Assembly (NCBI GenBank): GCA_039566865.1
Contig: CM076959.1
Coordinates: 19,886,501-19,950,500, forward strand
Length of the DNA: 64,000 nt
Direction: 5' to 3'
Source of the DNA: Aurelia coerulea
Lineage: Eukaryota > Cnidaria > Scyphozoa > Semaeostomeae > Ulmaridae
The notes beneath the pieces were generated by a model. It was not told where the DNA came from, did not search any database, and saw only the letters and a list, made by a program, of their open reading frames with translations. Numbering within the stretch: the first letter of the stretch is position 1; every line of letters starts with the position of its first letter. This document shows positions 1 through 24,800 of the stretch, in pieces. Made by a program: the position numbers and the translations under genes.

Positions 1-74
1 GAGTATCGCCATAAATATCACAAAAATTTAGTTAGGCCCGCACACATCAATGTTGCTAATTTTTGATAGAAAGA

Positions 75-692
75 GGCTACGGCAACAAGGACAGATTTTG
101 TAAGACAATAGCAAGAGTTGCTTTTGCTGACACATGAGTTCAGAGCGATTAGCGACTGCAGACAAAGGAAATTCTCTCAACCATAAATTCAAAACAAACC
201 AAGCCGCAAAAGTTGCTCTGAGACCCAGGTAGCTAGCGCGGTTGTTTTGCATTCCAGAAATTGTTTTGAAGAGCAAACAAGGTCATAAATCGAAAGAAGA
301 AGGATATATCTACACATCTACCTCGGGCATTTCATTTCTTTGGTTCAGAAGCTGAGCAGTAAGTGTTTTAATTTCACCCAAAAAAGAGGAGAATTGAATC
401 GCCTCCCAATCGGCTTTTGAACCTGACATATAAAATGCCCCAGGTAAAAGTGTAGATATATCCTTCTTCTTGCAATATATGCTCATATTTGCTCTTAAAA
501 ATAATTTTTAGAATGCATAACGAGCTCGCAAGCTACCTGGGTTTCAGAGAAACTTTTGCGGCTTCGTTTGTTTTGAATTCCTGGCGGAGAGAATTTCTTT
601 TGTCTGCGATTGATAATCGCTTTGAATTGCGGTGTCAATCAAAAGCAACTCATGCTATTGTCTTACAAAATCTGTCCTTGTTGGCTACGGCT
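75..692. mobile_element. Foldback (long inverted-repeat) element, copy 1
   Basis: The left arm (about 75-324) is the reverse complement of the right arm (about 452-692). For example, TTTTGTAAGACAATAGCA on the left answers TGCTATTGTCTTACAAAA on the right, and both inner ends carry the motif GTGTAGATATATCC next to the spacer. The spacer of roughly 130 bp contains the words CCTCGGGCATTT and AAAATGCCC. A related foldback lies at 37541-37985 and a lone right arm at 22481-22830, so this is a dispersed family without coding capacity. The short open frames inside it are by-products of the arm sequence. Confidence 0.7.
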
Positions 693-1132
693 ACTGTAGT
701 AGGCCTCCAATTGGTTATACCTGTCATTTGTTGCTCTATCTTATTATTTTTGGCAACCCAATTGCAACAAGACAGGAGACCTTGCACTACTCCATCATAT
801 CAAAGAACTTTGTGACACACAGATTTCTTTCTTGTCTTGCTTGGTGGCAGTGCAAAGTTTCACAAAAAATTAATTGAAAGCAAAAGATATTCAAATTAAA
901 ACAACTGGGAAATTGTGAAAAATGATCTGGGTGTGCAATCAAAGCTTCCAGTCTGGTGTTGCAAGAAAAGCATACAAAAGAAAGGGCCAGCAAAACTGAA
1001 ATATCCAGACCTCTAACACCAACAACTGTACTGTAACCTACATTTTTTCAGTGTAGAAACAATCAAAAGATAAAGTTTTCAAGTGTTGTTGAACCATGAA
1101 AGACAATAAGAAGACTATTCCTTCGTTTGTAG

Positions 1133-14322
<13,190 letters not shown>

Positions 14323-16429
14323 TTCGTTGCCATAGAAACAAGCCTTCCCAGCGGTCCCCACGCAGAGGCAGTGAGAAGGGGAAGAGGATTTGAAAGCAGC
14401 AACTGTAGCTATGACATTTACTTTGTTTATAACCGAGAAGATTCGAGAACTTTGTTTTGAAGCACTGCAAATGTTCGACTATTAAATGTCATGGTTTATA
14501 ATTCACTGTATATGCTCAAAGGCTAACGCTGCCAGGATGTGAATTCCCGCTCTTGACAACTAGTTTTTAGTTAGCTTGATGTACCCAACCTAACTTTGTG
14601 ACCTCTCTCCTTTACAAGATACGTCTGTGAATATTCAAATGTATTCTTAAAGTGGATTTTTTATGTTTCTTGTGCTTTGAAAATGTTGTACTTCGTAATT
14701 TGTAGCACTGATCATGTTTGCTAACATATAAAGTCCTTTTCTTGATAAGCATTTGCCTTGCATAAACATTTTTTCATCGAATCGTTCCTTTAGTTTCATT
14801 CCCTTTTCAGTGAAGCCAATTTTTGAAAGGATTTTCTCAAGAAATGTTGTGAAATTGTAATTTTTATTTTTCTTGCTAGCAACTCTTTAGTTTGTGACAA
14901 GATTCGAAATTTTCGTTGTGAAATTGTAAGGCATCTACACTAGAAAATTGAAAGATATCTGTCGTTAGATTTTTGGAGAGGCATTCAGAAGTCTGATTTG
15001 ACAGACAACAACAACAATAAAAGCTATAACGTTATGTTTTTTTTTACAAAATACGCTACCAGAAAATGACTGAAATGAAAATTTCTTGTCCGTTAAAACT
15101 TTGCTATAAAACATAGTGATATACATATCTATCATAAAACCAATTTCAAACTGAAGTAAAAACTTACGAAACACGTTAATTGAGAATACATGATGAAAGC
15201 TATTTACACTGTTAGATTTTATTAGTGCTAAGTGTGTTAATAACCTAAGGATATCATAGTACATTGTACAGTCAGAATGCAGGAATCAGCTGATCAAGCG
15301 ATTGTTATGATTTGATAGAATCAGTTGATCGTAAAAAGTAATCGTAATCAGATGATCTTCATACACAATTTGTTCTTGCATAGGTAAGAAAGGAAGTTAT
15401 GTTTCCATGATTTTATCCCTTCACTCATAATATTATTCTTTATTTCATTAAAGTCTTTCATTCGTTTTCTCTCTCTCTCTTTTCCTTCGTTTTATGCCTC
15501 GCTTATTTTCATATTTGCCTGTCATTTTGTTCTCATTTGCTGTTCACTTCCCTCTTTCCTCAATTTCTTTCTTCTTTCCCTCATGCGTTTGTTTCACGTC
15601 ATCCGCTGTTTTCTAATAAATCGTATGAATTTTTTCTCTCGAAGAATAAAATTTGGATGTCTGGGGGTATTTAAGGGGGCTGGGCGAAGGAAGAATATAA
15701 TTACTCGTTTCAGCTCCAGTGGTGTCTTGACCCACTGTTGCCATGGAGCTATTCAAAACCAGGAAGGCTCCGGAAATGTCTAATGAATGAATACATTTAC
15801 TTAAACACAAAGCTACCATTGCCCCCACTAGATAAGTTTACACCATATTTTGTCAACGTGAAACACTTCGAATTTTGTTGAGGACTACTTCGAGATAATT
15901 GAAAAGTTTTCGTTGTGGTTTCTCACGCGCTATTGGACGGGTCGTGGTAATGAAGTATACAAGAACTTCTAATTAATAACCTAGCCAAAAAATGTAATCA
16001 ATATTTACATGCGTAAATGAGTCCAGTGTCTTCAAAAAAGTAATGATAACTTTAATCCTATTTTTCTGTCTAGAAACAGCGCACTTCTAACATATCTGTA
16101 CTTTTTTATCTCTAGGTATGGCAGATTCACAAAGTTGCATTTTGTCTTGGTAGAATGTCAGTCCACTACATGTCGTATATCCAGAGGGCCCTCCTGCTGT
16201 TCTGAAACTTTGTGATCAAAGGATTATTCTTTGGGAGATATTGCCGACCTGACTTGAGCAAGCTTCTTCAAGATTGAAAGTCACATCCTGATTGCTCGGA
16301 TCGATTGGCAATTTTGTTCTTTGTCATAGCAGCTTCAAGGGTGATCATGTTGAGTAAGTTGTGTCCTTGTTGCAGCAAATTTCTTATCAAAAAACAAACA
16401 GACAAATGAATTTCCTGACCCCAGGAAAG
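14323..16429. other. Intergenic: convergent 3' flanks of RUVBL2 and the secreted protein gene
   Basis: AT-rich sequence between two convergent genes. It should hold both 3' untranslated regions. I see no further gene, RNA gene or clear transposon. There is a pyrimidine-rich stretch at 15460-15580 (TTTTCTCTCTCTCTCTTTTCC) and some GATCA-rich near-repeats at 15285-15365. Confidence 0.5.
14481..14486 (+). promoter_or_regulatory. Possible RUVBL2 poly(A) signal (ATTAAA)
   Basis: ATTAAA lies about 160 bp after the RUVBL2 stop codon. It is the common variant of the polyadenylation hexamer, and no AATAAA was seen closer to the stop. No cleavage site can be shown from the sequence alone. Confidence 0.35.
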
Positions 16430-19400
16430 TTAACGATGAGATCTATGATGCTTCATTGTTCTTTTCTTGAGCCGGTTTCGTTTCCTAACTCTCGGTATCC
16501 TACTTCGCTTCCGCAGAAGAAAGTTCGCTGTATCCGCATCATTTTTCAATGTCCGTATTACACTTCTCATATCCGCTTTCCGAACCAGTGCTTTCCCAGC
16601 CTCTTTCTCATGAAGCGGAATGATATAATTAGCTTTCCTAGTCATCAGTTCATTTGTTTGGACTTCAGGTACAGATATTTGAGATTCTTTGCCCGGCTTC
16701 GAGTCTAAATCGGTCATCTTTTCGTTTCTGGGTTTCACTATCTTATCAAGTGTCTCTAGTGCATGTCCTATGTCCGCCTTTTGTGCTCCTTTTTGGAAGA
16801 AATTATTCATAATATTTGCATCAAGTTTCTTTTCCGTCAGTTCCACATTGCTTGCACTGTTTTGTGTTAATTTTGTAGATTCTGCTGCAGGGACAACTGG
16901 GCTTCTTTTAGCACCATCTGTTTCCTTTTTCTCTTCAATATTTTTCACGTTTACGATATTTCCTTCAGATTTCTTATCTTTCAATTTCCCATCACTTACA
17001 CCGTTGGAAGTCGATTCTGCAGTTTGTTCCTGTGTCATAACCGGGCTTCTTTTGTCACCCACGGTTTCCTTTTCCTGTTTGATATTCATCGATTCTTTAA
17101 TCGCTGTATCAGTCTTTTTTGAACCGCTATGACCGGCCTGTGTACCAAGCAGATCCATGATTTGCTTTATAGACGGTTTTTTCGGTTTTTCCAGTTGAGA
17201 TCTCGTAACATCGGACGGATCTATACCAGTATCCATTTCAGCTACGGTTGTCTTTGAAAGCAGTCCGGAATTCTCTTTTGCCGGTGTTTCGTCAACGCTT
17301 TGTTTCTCGGTATTTAGGGACGCAGTTTCTTTTGAGAGCAATGCGGACTTCTCCTCTGCCGGTATTTCCTCGGTTCTTTGTTTCTCGGTATTCAAAGATA
17401 CGGTTTCTGCCCTTACTTTACTTGTTGGTACGAGAACCGCATTTGTCTTTGATGGAATCATAATTGATGCGTCCATTATCGGTGACGTATGCTTTCTCGA
17501 TGTCATTTCCGCTGACGTCATTAAAGGCATCATATCTGATGACGTCATCAGTGGTGAAATTACTGATGACGTGATTTTCGAATGTACAGCATGCATGGGT
17601 GACATTATTGGAGAAGCCTCCGTTGACTGTTTCGACTCCAGTGTTGTTTTCACTAGTAATGGTGCCACTGGGAGTTTGCTGCCGGGCAGCGTTTTCTTCG
17701 ATGCCGCTACGTCAATCATTTTACCGCGTGTTTTAGCCATTGCTACTAATCGTGCAAGGGCGGCTAAACGTACTGATGATGCATCTACAAGACGGTCTGC
17801 TAGCAGCGGAGCGATATGCCGCAAGCTGCCTCCTTCCATGAAATTAGCGTTAGGCCTAAGGCGATTTCTCTCGGACATCATTTTCTTGTAAGCCTGCAAT
17901 TGTTTATATTTTTTCAACTGCATTCTCGACATCGGTTTTATTGAATGACTATTGATAATTGTACGTGATGGAAGACTCCCTGGGCCTGCAGGGGGGACCT
18001 TACCCTCGTTCAGATTTTCATGTTCATTTTCTTCATATCCTTCTCCGAATTTGCTTCCACTTTTTAGCTTGCGATGTTTCCCAGCACGTTTTGAAATCTC
18101 GTTTTTGATAGATGCAGTAACATCTTTCAATTGCAGTAGTCTATCTTTTTCCTTATCATCGAAGCTATCAGAGTTATTTGTTTGCTCATTTTCAACAACT
18201 GAACTTTGGTTGTGCTTCAGGGATGCGGTTTTGGTCCCTTTCTGCATCAAGTATTGTTTGAGTGAAGCATCACTTTCCAAGACATCCAAATGTGCACTGC
18301 CTGGATTCAAGAACGGCAACTGCGGTAGTAGCCTTGCCTTCTCGCTTGGTTTTAACACTGATATGGAACCAAATCGTTCGTTTGTTGTGGAGTTATTCCC
18401 TTTATTCGCGACATATAAATCGTATTGCTCAGTAGTGTCCTTTTCATCATTCTGCCGCGCGTCATATTCAGCATGACGCTGCTTGCCACCACTGTCCTTG
18501 TTATATTTGCCTTGATCTCGTTCGCCGTGCGATGTTTCACTGTCCTTTGCGTTGTTATACTTCCCAACTTCTTTGTCATTTTCAGATATTTTACGCTCAT
18601 CACTTTGTGCAGCATGGTGCGCGTCTGTCTCGCGATTCCCCTTTCCTTTCTCTTTCTCTGCACCATCTTCTTTCTGCGTGTTAAACGCAGATGTATCGCG
18701 GTCATCATTCCCATCCACCTTGCTGACGATTTTCTTGTTATTTCGAAGTTTACTCAGCTCAGGTAGGCCTTTCATTTGTTTTGTTTTCTCGTCATCATTT
18801 TTTAAATTTCCATCGATATCTTTAGTTTGTTTTTGATCATTTTTCCCCTCTTGACTAGATTTCATTCCCTCTCTTTCATCACTATAACTCATTTTCTCAA
18901 CTGGCTTATCATTATTCCTAGCTTTATCAACTTCTGGCAACTTTTTAGATTCCTTGACTTTATCATTCTCTTTTTCAACCCCTTTATTATCGCCGTCATT
19001 TTTACTCCCTTGATTTTTCCCTTCACCTTCCTTATATTCTTTAACCTTATCAGTTTGTTCCTTATCGTCCGACTTCTGATTTTCACCTTTCTTAGTTTTC
19101 GAACTTTCTGCTGTCTTTGTTTCGCTATCCTTTCCTTCATCCTTTTTCCCAGAAAATGCCTCTTTTCCAGTTTCTTTACTTTTAGTCTTCTCGCTATCAT
19201 CCTTTGAGCTTTCATCTTTATCTTTACTTAATTTCTTTGATTCCTCTTTTTCCGAACTATTTTCCTTGCTGTCATCAAATTTGTTCTCTTTCCCTTCTTT
19301 CTTGCTATCTGCGCTCTCCTTTTCTGTTTTGTTTTCCTTTCCTTCCCCAGCCTTATTTTCACCGTCCTTCGTCCTGCCTTCCCCTGTCTTGCTCCCCTCA

Positions 19401-22400
19401 GCAGCCCCCTCTGGTTTCTCTCCTCCCTCTGCCTTCTCCCCACCTTCCCCCTTTCCCGCTTCCTCCCCCTTGACTGCAACATCAGTAGGACTAACAGTCG
19501 TCCTCCTAGCATCCACATACGCATCCTTGGTCTGTGCTTTACTCGCAACTTTCATCATCAAATTGGACAACTGCTTCAGTTGCATTGCTGGATCGTCAAT
19601 CTGACTTCCTTCTTGGAATTGATCTAATAACGCTGTCTCGTGTTCTAAATATTTCATTAAAGAATTCGACGTCATACCCTCGTTTTCCTCCAGAGGCTGT
19701 TCTGGATCCATGAAAAAGCCATGCCCAGATCTCGCTGTCGGTTTCACGTGTTTTAACAATGCTTGTATTGTTTTAAGTTTCTTTGCAGCTAATATTTGTT
19801 TTGCAGCTTTCACAAGTTTGCTCGCTTCTAAGGCTTGTTGTTTTTCCTCTTTAGGCTCCTTGTCCTTCCCTTTTCCACTTGTTTTTGTTTCTTCAGCTTT
19901 TTTTGCGTCTTTAACTGCTTGTTTGTAAGCCTCTTTCTCTTTGCTCTTGCTAGCCTCCTCTTCGTTATCTTTTTCAGCCTCAGTTTGCTTTACAGCCTCT
20001 TTTTCTTTAGCAGCCTCCTTTTCTTTAGCAGCCTCCTTTTCTTTAGCAGCCTCCTTTTCTTTTGCAGCCTCCTTTTCCTTCTCGGCCTCATTTTCCTTTT
20101 CCTTCATAGCCTCGTTTTCCTTACTGTCCTTATTATCAGCCTCCTTTTCTTTCCCCTTATCAGCCTCTTTTGCATCTTCATCAGCCTCACTACTATCTTC
20201 AGACTTCCCTTTGTTCCCCATCTCCTTCAACGCGGCCATAAACAGCTTCATGTGTTCTGCACTGACCCCTTTATGTTTCTGTGATTTCCCTACCCCTTTA
20301 CTCAGCATATGGCGAATAAACTTTAACAACCTCAGATCAAGTTTCGATACTTTAGGTTCACCAGACGCCGCATTCTTGTCGCCCTGTTCTGCTTTACTCG
20401 CCGCATCGGCGTGATGTAAGAACATCGTGAGCTGTTCTTTGAGGCTCTTTGTTGGTCGGGCTGATGGTCTTAATGCTGCCTTTAATGCCTTCTGTTTTAA
20501 TAACATTTTAACTGCTTGTCTTTGAAGCTTGTTTTTGAGCAAAGCTTTGAGGAACATCAGCGGATTTGGTTTCTCTAATTTATGATTTCCTTCCATCGAC
20601 GATCCTAACGAATTTCCATGCTCATCTTCTAAGCTGTACGTATTAGGTATAGTCACAACAGAGACATCCTCATGCCCGTGGTTCCCCTCTCTATTACCCA
20701 ATGCTGCCTCCAATGACCCAGTGTCTGGAGCAAAGGAGGTATCACTCCCTCCTGTCACACTTCCTTCAAGATTCTTTCCCGTCGAAAGCAAGTCCAGTCC
20801 GGCTTTGTGGCCTGTAGTAATAGCCGTGAAGCCTTTAGACGCTGAATCAATAGCCTCTAGCCCCTTGGCCGCTTGGTTGATATTCTCAAGTCCTTTTAGG
20901 TTAGTATTGAGACCTTTGTTTGTGTTGAAAAGGTCGAGTAAAGTGTCTATTTTACTTCCTTGTGCATTTGCAACTTGGTTGACACTCAAACTCGCTGAAT
21001 CTTTCCCTTTAAACAAGTCATCATCTGCCTCCATCTTATTTTGCAGTATTTTCGCAGTTTGGTCGGTGGAAGCTGCTGAATTGTCAACAGAATATTCCCA
21101 TAAACCATAATCTTTCACATCTTTCACTAAACTATTCGCTTTTTCCTTTGTATCTGTAGTCACTTTATATCCTTTGCCACTTAACTCTGTCTCTGTGACT
21201 GCATTCTGATTAAAGTTCTTCGCATTCTCTGGTAACCCTGTGACAACCCCCGCAGAGGTTACTTGCTGCCCCGGAGCTTGCTGAAATGGTGGGTCCTGTA
21301 ATGGAACATCAGCGCTTTGTTGTTGGCCTAACGCATCCATTTCTTGGGGCGTCACAGTCTGGCTTTCAATACCAGGCTGTTCACTTTGCCCTAATTGCCC
21401 TAACGGTCCTTGCCCTAATAGTCCCTGATCTAAAGTGCCAGGTAGTTGTTCAGTTGTGCCAGGAATGCCTTCATTATTCGCACCAGGCAGTTCCTCAGTG
21501 CTGGCACCAGCAAATTGTTCCATACCGCCCTGAGGCATGTTCATAAGCTGCCGCCCATTCCCGTAATCAGGTGTTTCAATCATTTGTCTCTTTGGTTCTG
21601 ATGTGAATTTTCTTTTGAATAAAGAATGTGGAATGATGGCATCGAGCAAGTCATCTTCTTCGTCTGGTTTGAAAGCTGCGAGGAAAAACAAATTTGTTAG
21701 AAAATACCGGGTGAGTCAGAAAAAAGAATCTCCGTTTGAAAGGTCACGGCTCCCTGGATATCTAGACAGTGATATCGGCAAATGTATAGTTTAATGGTAG
21801 AAATGTTCAACTCTACTATAAAATTTACCTGACTGAAATCGGCCACTCCATTCTGAAATTTTGAGGGATTTTCTCGAGAAAGCCTCTTCAAAGAACCTTC
21901 AATACGTGCCCAAAATGATGAACAAATTTCCCCAACATTTCTGCCTTGCAATAGCCTTACAGCACTGACTTGTGGACACTAGATTTATACACATTCCTCT
22001 CTACATTTTCAATATTACTCATATTTTGCTTCTCTCTTTTGCATTTTAATTTAACGGCCAAAGCTAGATAAGCTATGCTTTACTTTAGTCGTATAGGATA
22101 CTGATCTTTTTATAGATACCTGTAATAGCATTTAGTCGTGTATTCTATGGAAGAAATTGAATTGAATCTACATCTATTATGAAGTCAAGTACTACAACCT
22201 CTTATGATAGATTTTCTGTTGCTGGAGAACAAATGAATTGCTGTCTTTCAAGCAAAAACTTTGTTTACTTTTCATGCGCCATAAATCAGCAACCATTTGT
22301 CAGATTGATCTAATAAGGTTTCAAACTCTAAGTTGAGCCCTTTTCCTAGGCGACTGTGTCAAAAGCGAGACAATCTAAGTTACAGCTCCTCCACAGTTGC

Positions 22401-23020
22401 CACACAAACAATGCACGACTCTTTGGAACTCCCTGCGCATTTGAAATGCTTCAAATTGTTTAGGTTGTCTACAAACGAAGGAATCAAATGCCCGAGGTAG
22501 ATGTGTACATGTATCCTCCTTCTTTCGATTGATGCTCAAGTTTGCTCTGAAAGATAATGTCTGGAATGCACAACGAGCGAGCCAGCTTGGTTTCGGATAA
22601 ACTTGTGTGTCTTTGTTTGTTTTGAATTACTGGTTAAGAGAATTTCCTTTGTCTGCAATCGATAATCGCTTTGAATTCAGGTGTCAACAATAGCAACTCA
22701 TGCTATTGTCTTACAAAATCTGTCCTTGTCGGTGTCAATCAAATGCCACTCATGCTATTCAAAATCTGTCCTTGTCGGTGTCAATCAAATGCCACTCATG
22801 CTATTGTCTTACAAAATCTGTACGTATTTGTGAAAATTGCAAACAGTAACATTCAGGCTTGATAAGCAAAAATATAAAGGACTTGTCTTGCTCTGCAAGT
22901 GTGGGAGCCCATTTTGTTTGTGAGTAACATGAAATACTCACCCAGAACCGTGACGATGAATATCATATACACATTGAATATTATCCTGACAATCTTTCTG
23001 TTGTTTATCCGATGCTTCAT
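16430..23020 (-). CDS. Large secreted, Lys/Glu-rich, mostly disordered protein
   Basis: Two exons. Exon 1 (23020-22942) encodes a 27-residue signal peptide: basic MKHRINNRKIVR, then hydrophobic IIFNVYMIFIVTVLA. Its donor GTGAGT joins in phase to the acceptor TTTTTCCTCGCAG before 21675, completing an Ala codon. Exon 2 (21675-16430, TAA) adds 1,747 residues. An apparent start at 21691 is a TTG inside the intron. The protein is low-complexity: a Gly/Gln/Pro-rich stretch near residues 80-140, a KEKEAA tandem repeat near 550-600, long Lys/Glu/Asp/Ser-rich runs to about 1150, and a very basic C-terminus (RKRNRLKKR). Dibasic sites (KRK, KR) follow the acidic N-terminal segment and recur in two KRSPV repeats, so proprotein cleavage is possible. 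I recognise no domain and very few cysteines are present. An extracellular-matrix, mineral-binding or peptide-precursor role would be inference. Confidence 0.8.
19985..20090 (-). repeat. In-frame 18-bp tandem repeat coding for KEKEAA
   Basis: On the + strand the unit GCCTCCTTTTCTTTAGCA recurs about five times with few changes. Read on the - strand in frame it encodes tandem KEKEAA units in the secreted protein. The unit length, a multiple of three, preserves the frame, so the array can expand or contract without breaking the gene. Confidence 0.85.
21707..21960 (-). mobile_element. Fragment with a CCGGGTGAGTCAGAAAA terminus
   Basis: TA-CCGGGTGAGTCAG at 21705 is the terminus of the mariner-like family seen at 60633. 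No matching right end was found. On the - strand an 84-codon frame (21951-21697) runs into the terminus and could be a remnant of a transposase C-terminus, but no catalytic motif is visible. It lies in the intron of the secreted protein gene, just beyond its acceptor. Confidence 0.4.
22481..22830 (+). mobile_element. Right arm of the foldback family, with a short internal repeat
   Basis: The sequence from CCCGAGGTAGATGTG to TGCTATTGTCTTACAAAATCTGT follows the right arm of the elements at 75-692 and 37541-37985. Near the end a 57-bp unit (GTGTCAATCAAATGCCACTCATGC with TCTGTCCTTGTCG) is repeated, which is absent from the other copies. The left arm is missing. It lies in the intron of the secreted protein gene. 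Confidence 0.6.
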
Positions 23021-23399
23021 GTTTGCTGTCTATGGATCAAAAATTAATATGCAGAAATTGTCAAAGACTCTAACTTGTTCTTTAAAGACAAATGACGGAT
23101 ATATAGCATAGCGTCTGGTTTGAAAATAGAACAAAAGATGGCTGCATTTCTTCATTTGTCAAACTGATTTTATAATCTCTCGATATCACGGATACAATGG
23201 AATAAAATGGGATAAATTCAGATTGCCCTTGCCTCTAACTTAAGTTGCCTTATATCTTTGTCATTTGTCTTTCAAAAAGTGGAAGTTAAACGTAAGAAAT
23301 AGGTTTAATATCATTGACCTTGGGTTTTCCTGTCGTCTTATACTGTTTGTTTTAGTTTGATGAAATAATCATATCAAAATGCATCAGTAAATTCCGCGA

Positions 23400-24060
23400 A
23401 ATGATTACGTTTCAAGATGATTCATATCTTATGCAAGATGAAAGATGATAGATGCAAGATGCAAGATGCAAAATGATAAACAAAGCTGTAGTATACCCAT
23501 ACCTATTTCTGTATGTGCAACTTAGCCGCTGCAACAGTTCGCAAGAAATTCTAAGCTTTCTTTGTTGCAATGTTGAAAGACTTCTATAAAAATGTATCAG
23601 TAGATTCCTGGAAGTAATTAAGTTCAAGATGATCCATGTTTGCAAGGTGATAAAACAACACTTTAGCATACCCACAGACACCTATTGCTGCATGTGCAAC
23701 TTAGCTGCTACAACAGTTCGCAAGAAATCTACAATTTCCTTGTTGCAATGCTGAAACACTTCTATAAAAATGTATCAGTAGATTCCTGGAAGTAATTAAG
23801 TTCAAGATGATCCATGTTTGCAAGGTGATAAAACAACACTTTAGCATACCCACAGACACCTATTGCTGCATGTGCAACTTGCTGCTACAACAGTTCGCAA
23901 GAAATCTACACTTTCCTTGTTGCAATGTTAAAAATGCTTCTATGAAAGTGTATCAATAAATTCCTGGAAGTATTTAATTTCAAGATGATCCATGTTTGCA
24001 AGATCATAAATAAACATTTAGCACAGCCATACCTATTTCTGCATGTGCAGCAGGACACTC
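23400..24060 (+). repeat. Diverged tandem array with a unit of about 180 bp
   Basis: GCAACTTAGC/CAACAGTTCGCAAGAAAT recurs near 23530, 23710 and 23890. Each copy is followed by TTCTATAAAAATGTATCAGTAGATTCC and AAGATGATCCATGTTTGCAAG, with incomplete copies at both ends. The two middle units are almost identical and the outer ones more diverged, as expected for unequal exchange within a satellite. Confidence 0.85.
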
Positions 24061-24476
24061 GAAGTCTTCCCCTTTTATCTTCGTGCCTCAGATTTCTTTT
24101 CGAAATATTAAAACACCTCCATGATGCAATGATAAATTCCACCAAGAAATCACATTCCTGAAATGATATATATTTCAGCAGCCATTTTATTTCATATGTA
24201 TAATTGCATCCAAAAATAATTGCACCTATTCTGCTTAAGCTGGGGTGCGTCGCGTATAGCAACAGGTGTTTCTGATTCTGTATACTAATTTGTTCAATGA
24301 TCTTGACCTTTAGGTCGCAACGCCGTCTCCGCCAAGACGGGGGTCGTCCAGCGTTTACCAGCTGGTGTTGCCATGGAAATGATGGTAGTTTCTTAGCAAC
24401 GGAGAGGAGACCATGGTTTTCAGAGTGCTGGCTTTTAGACATTGCTTCATGGAAATGTAAGTGACAAATTTTATAT

Positions 24477-24800
24477 GATACAGTCTACTTCTTGTTAATA
24501 TTACAGCATCAAACCTTCAAACCATCAAACCTTCGTGGCAGTAATAATCTTGTTGTGCCTACAGCTAGGACGAATTTATGTGATACAGTCTACTTCTTGT
24601 TAATATTACAGCATCAAACCTTCAAACCATCAAACCTTCGTGGCAATAATAATCTTGTTTTGCCTAGAGCTAGGACGACTTTATATGATACAGTCTACTT
24701 CTTGTTAATATTACAGCATCAAACCTTCAAACCATCAAACCTTCGTGGCAGTAATAATCTTGTTGTGCCTACAGCTAGGACGAATTTATATGGCATTGAT
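24477..24800 (+). repeat. 105-bp tandem repeat, three units
   Basis: GATACAGTCTACTTCTTG starts units at 24477, 24582 and 24687. The units are about 95% alike and contain the internal near-repeat CATCAAACC. 105 is 35 codons, so one + frame stays open through all units (24492-24881). Nothing else supports translation. Confidence 0.9.

Noticed and set aside
16361..16708. 115-codon + strand frame
   Set aside because: It is antisense to the C-terminal coding region of the secreted protein and has no similarity or splice support.
17500..17580. Cluster of TGACGTCA-like (CRE) motifs
   Set aside because: They lie in the coding exon of the secreted protein and arise from the repeated in-frame Met-Thr-Ser coding unit, so a regulatory reading is unnecessary.
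19835..20414. Long + strand frames opposite the secreted protein gene (149 and 157 codons)
   Set aside because: They are antisense shadows of the repetitive Lys/Glu codons: poly-Phe/Leu/Ser compositions, no introns or homologues.
23906..24442. 178-codon open frame on the - strand
   Set aside because: Half of it overlaps the 180-bp satellite, it has no recognisable domain, and the start region has no promoter support beyond a weak X-box-like GTTGCCATGG.
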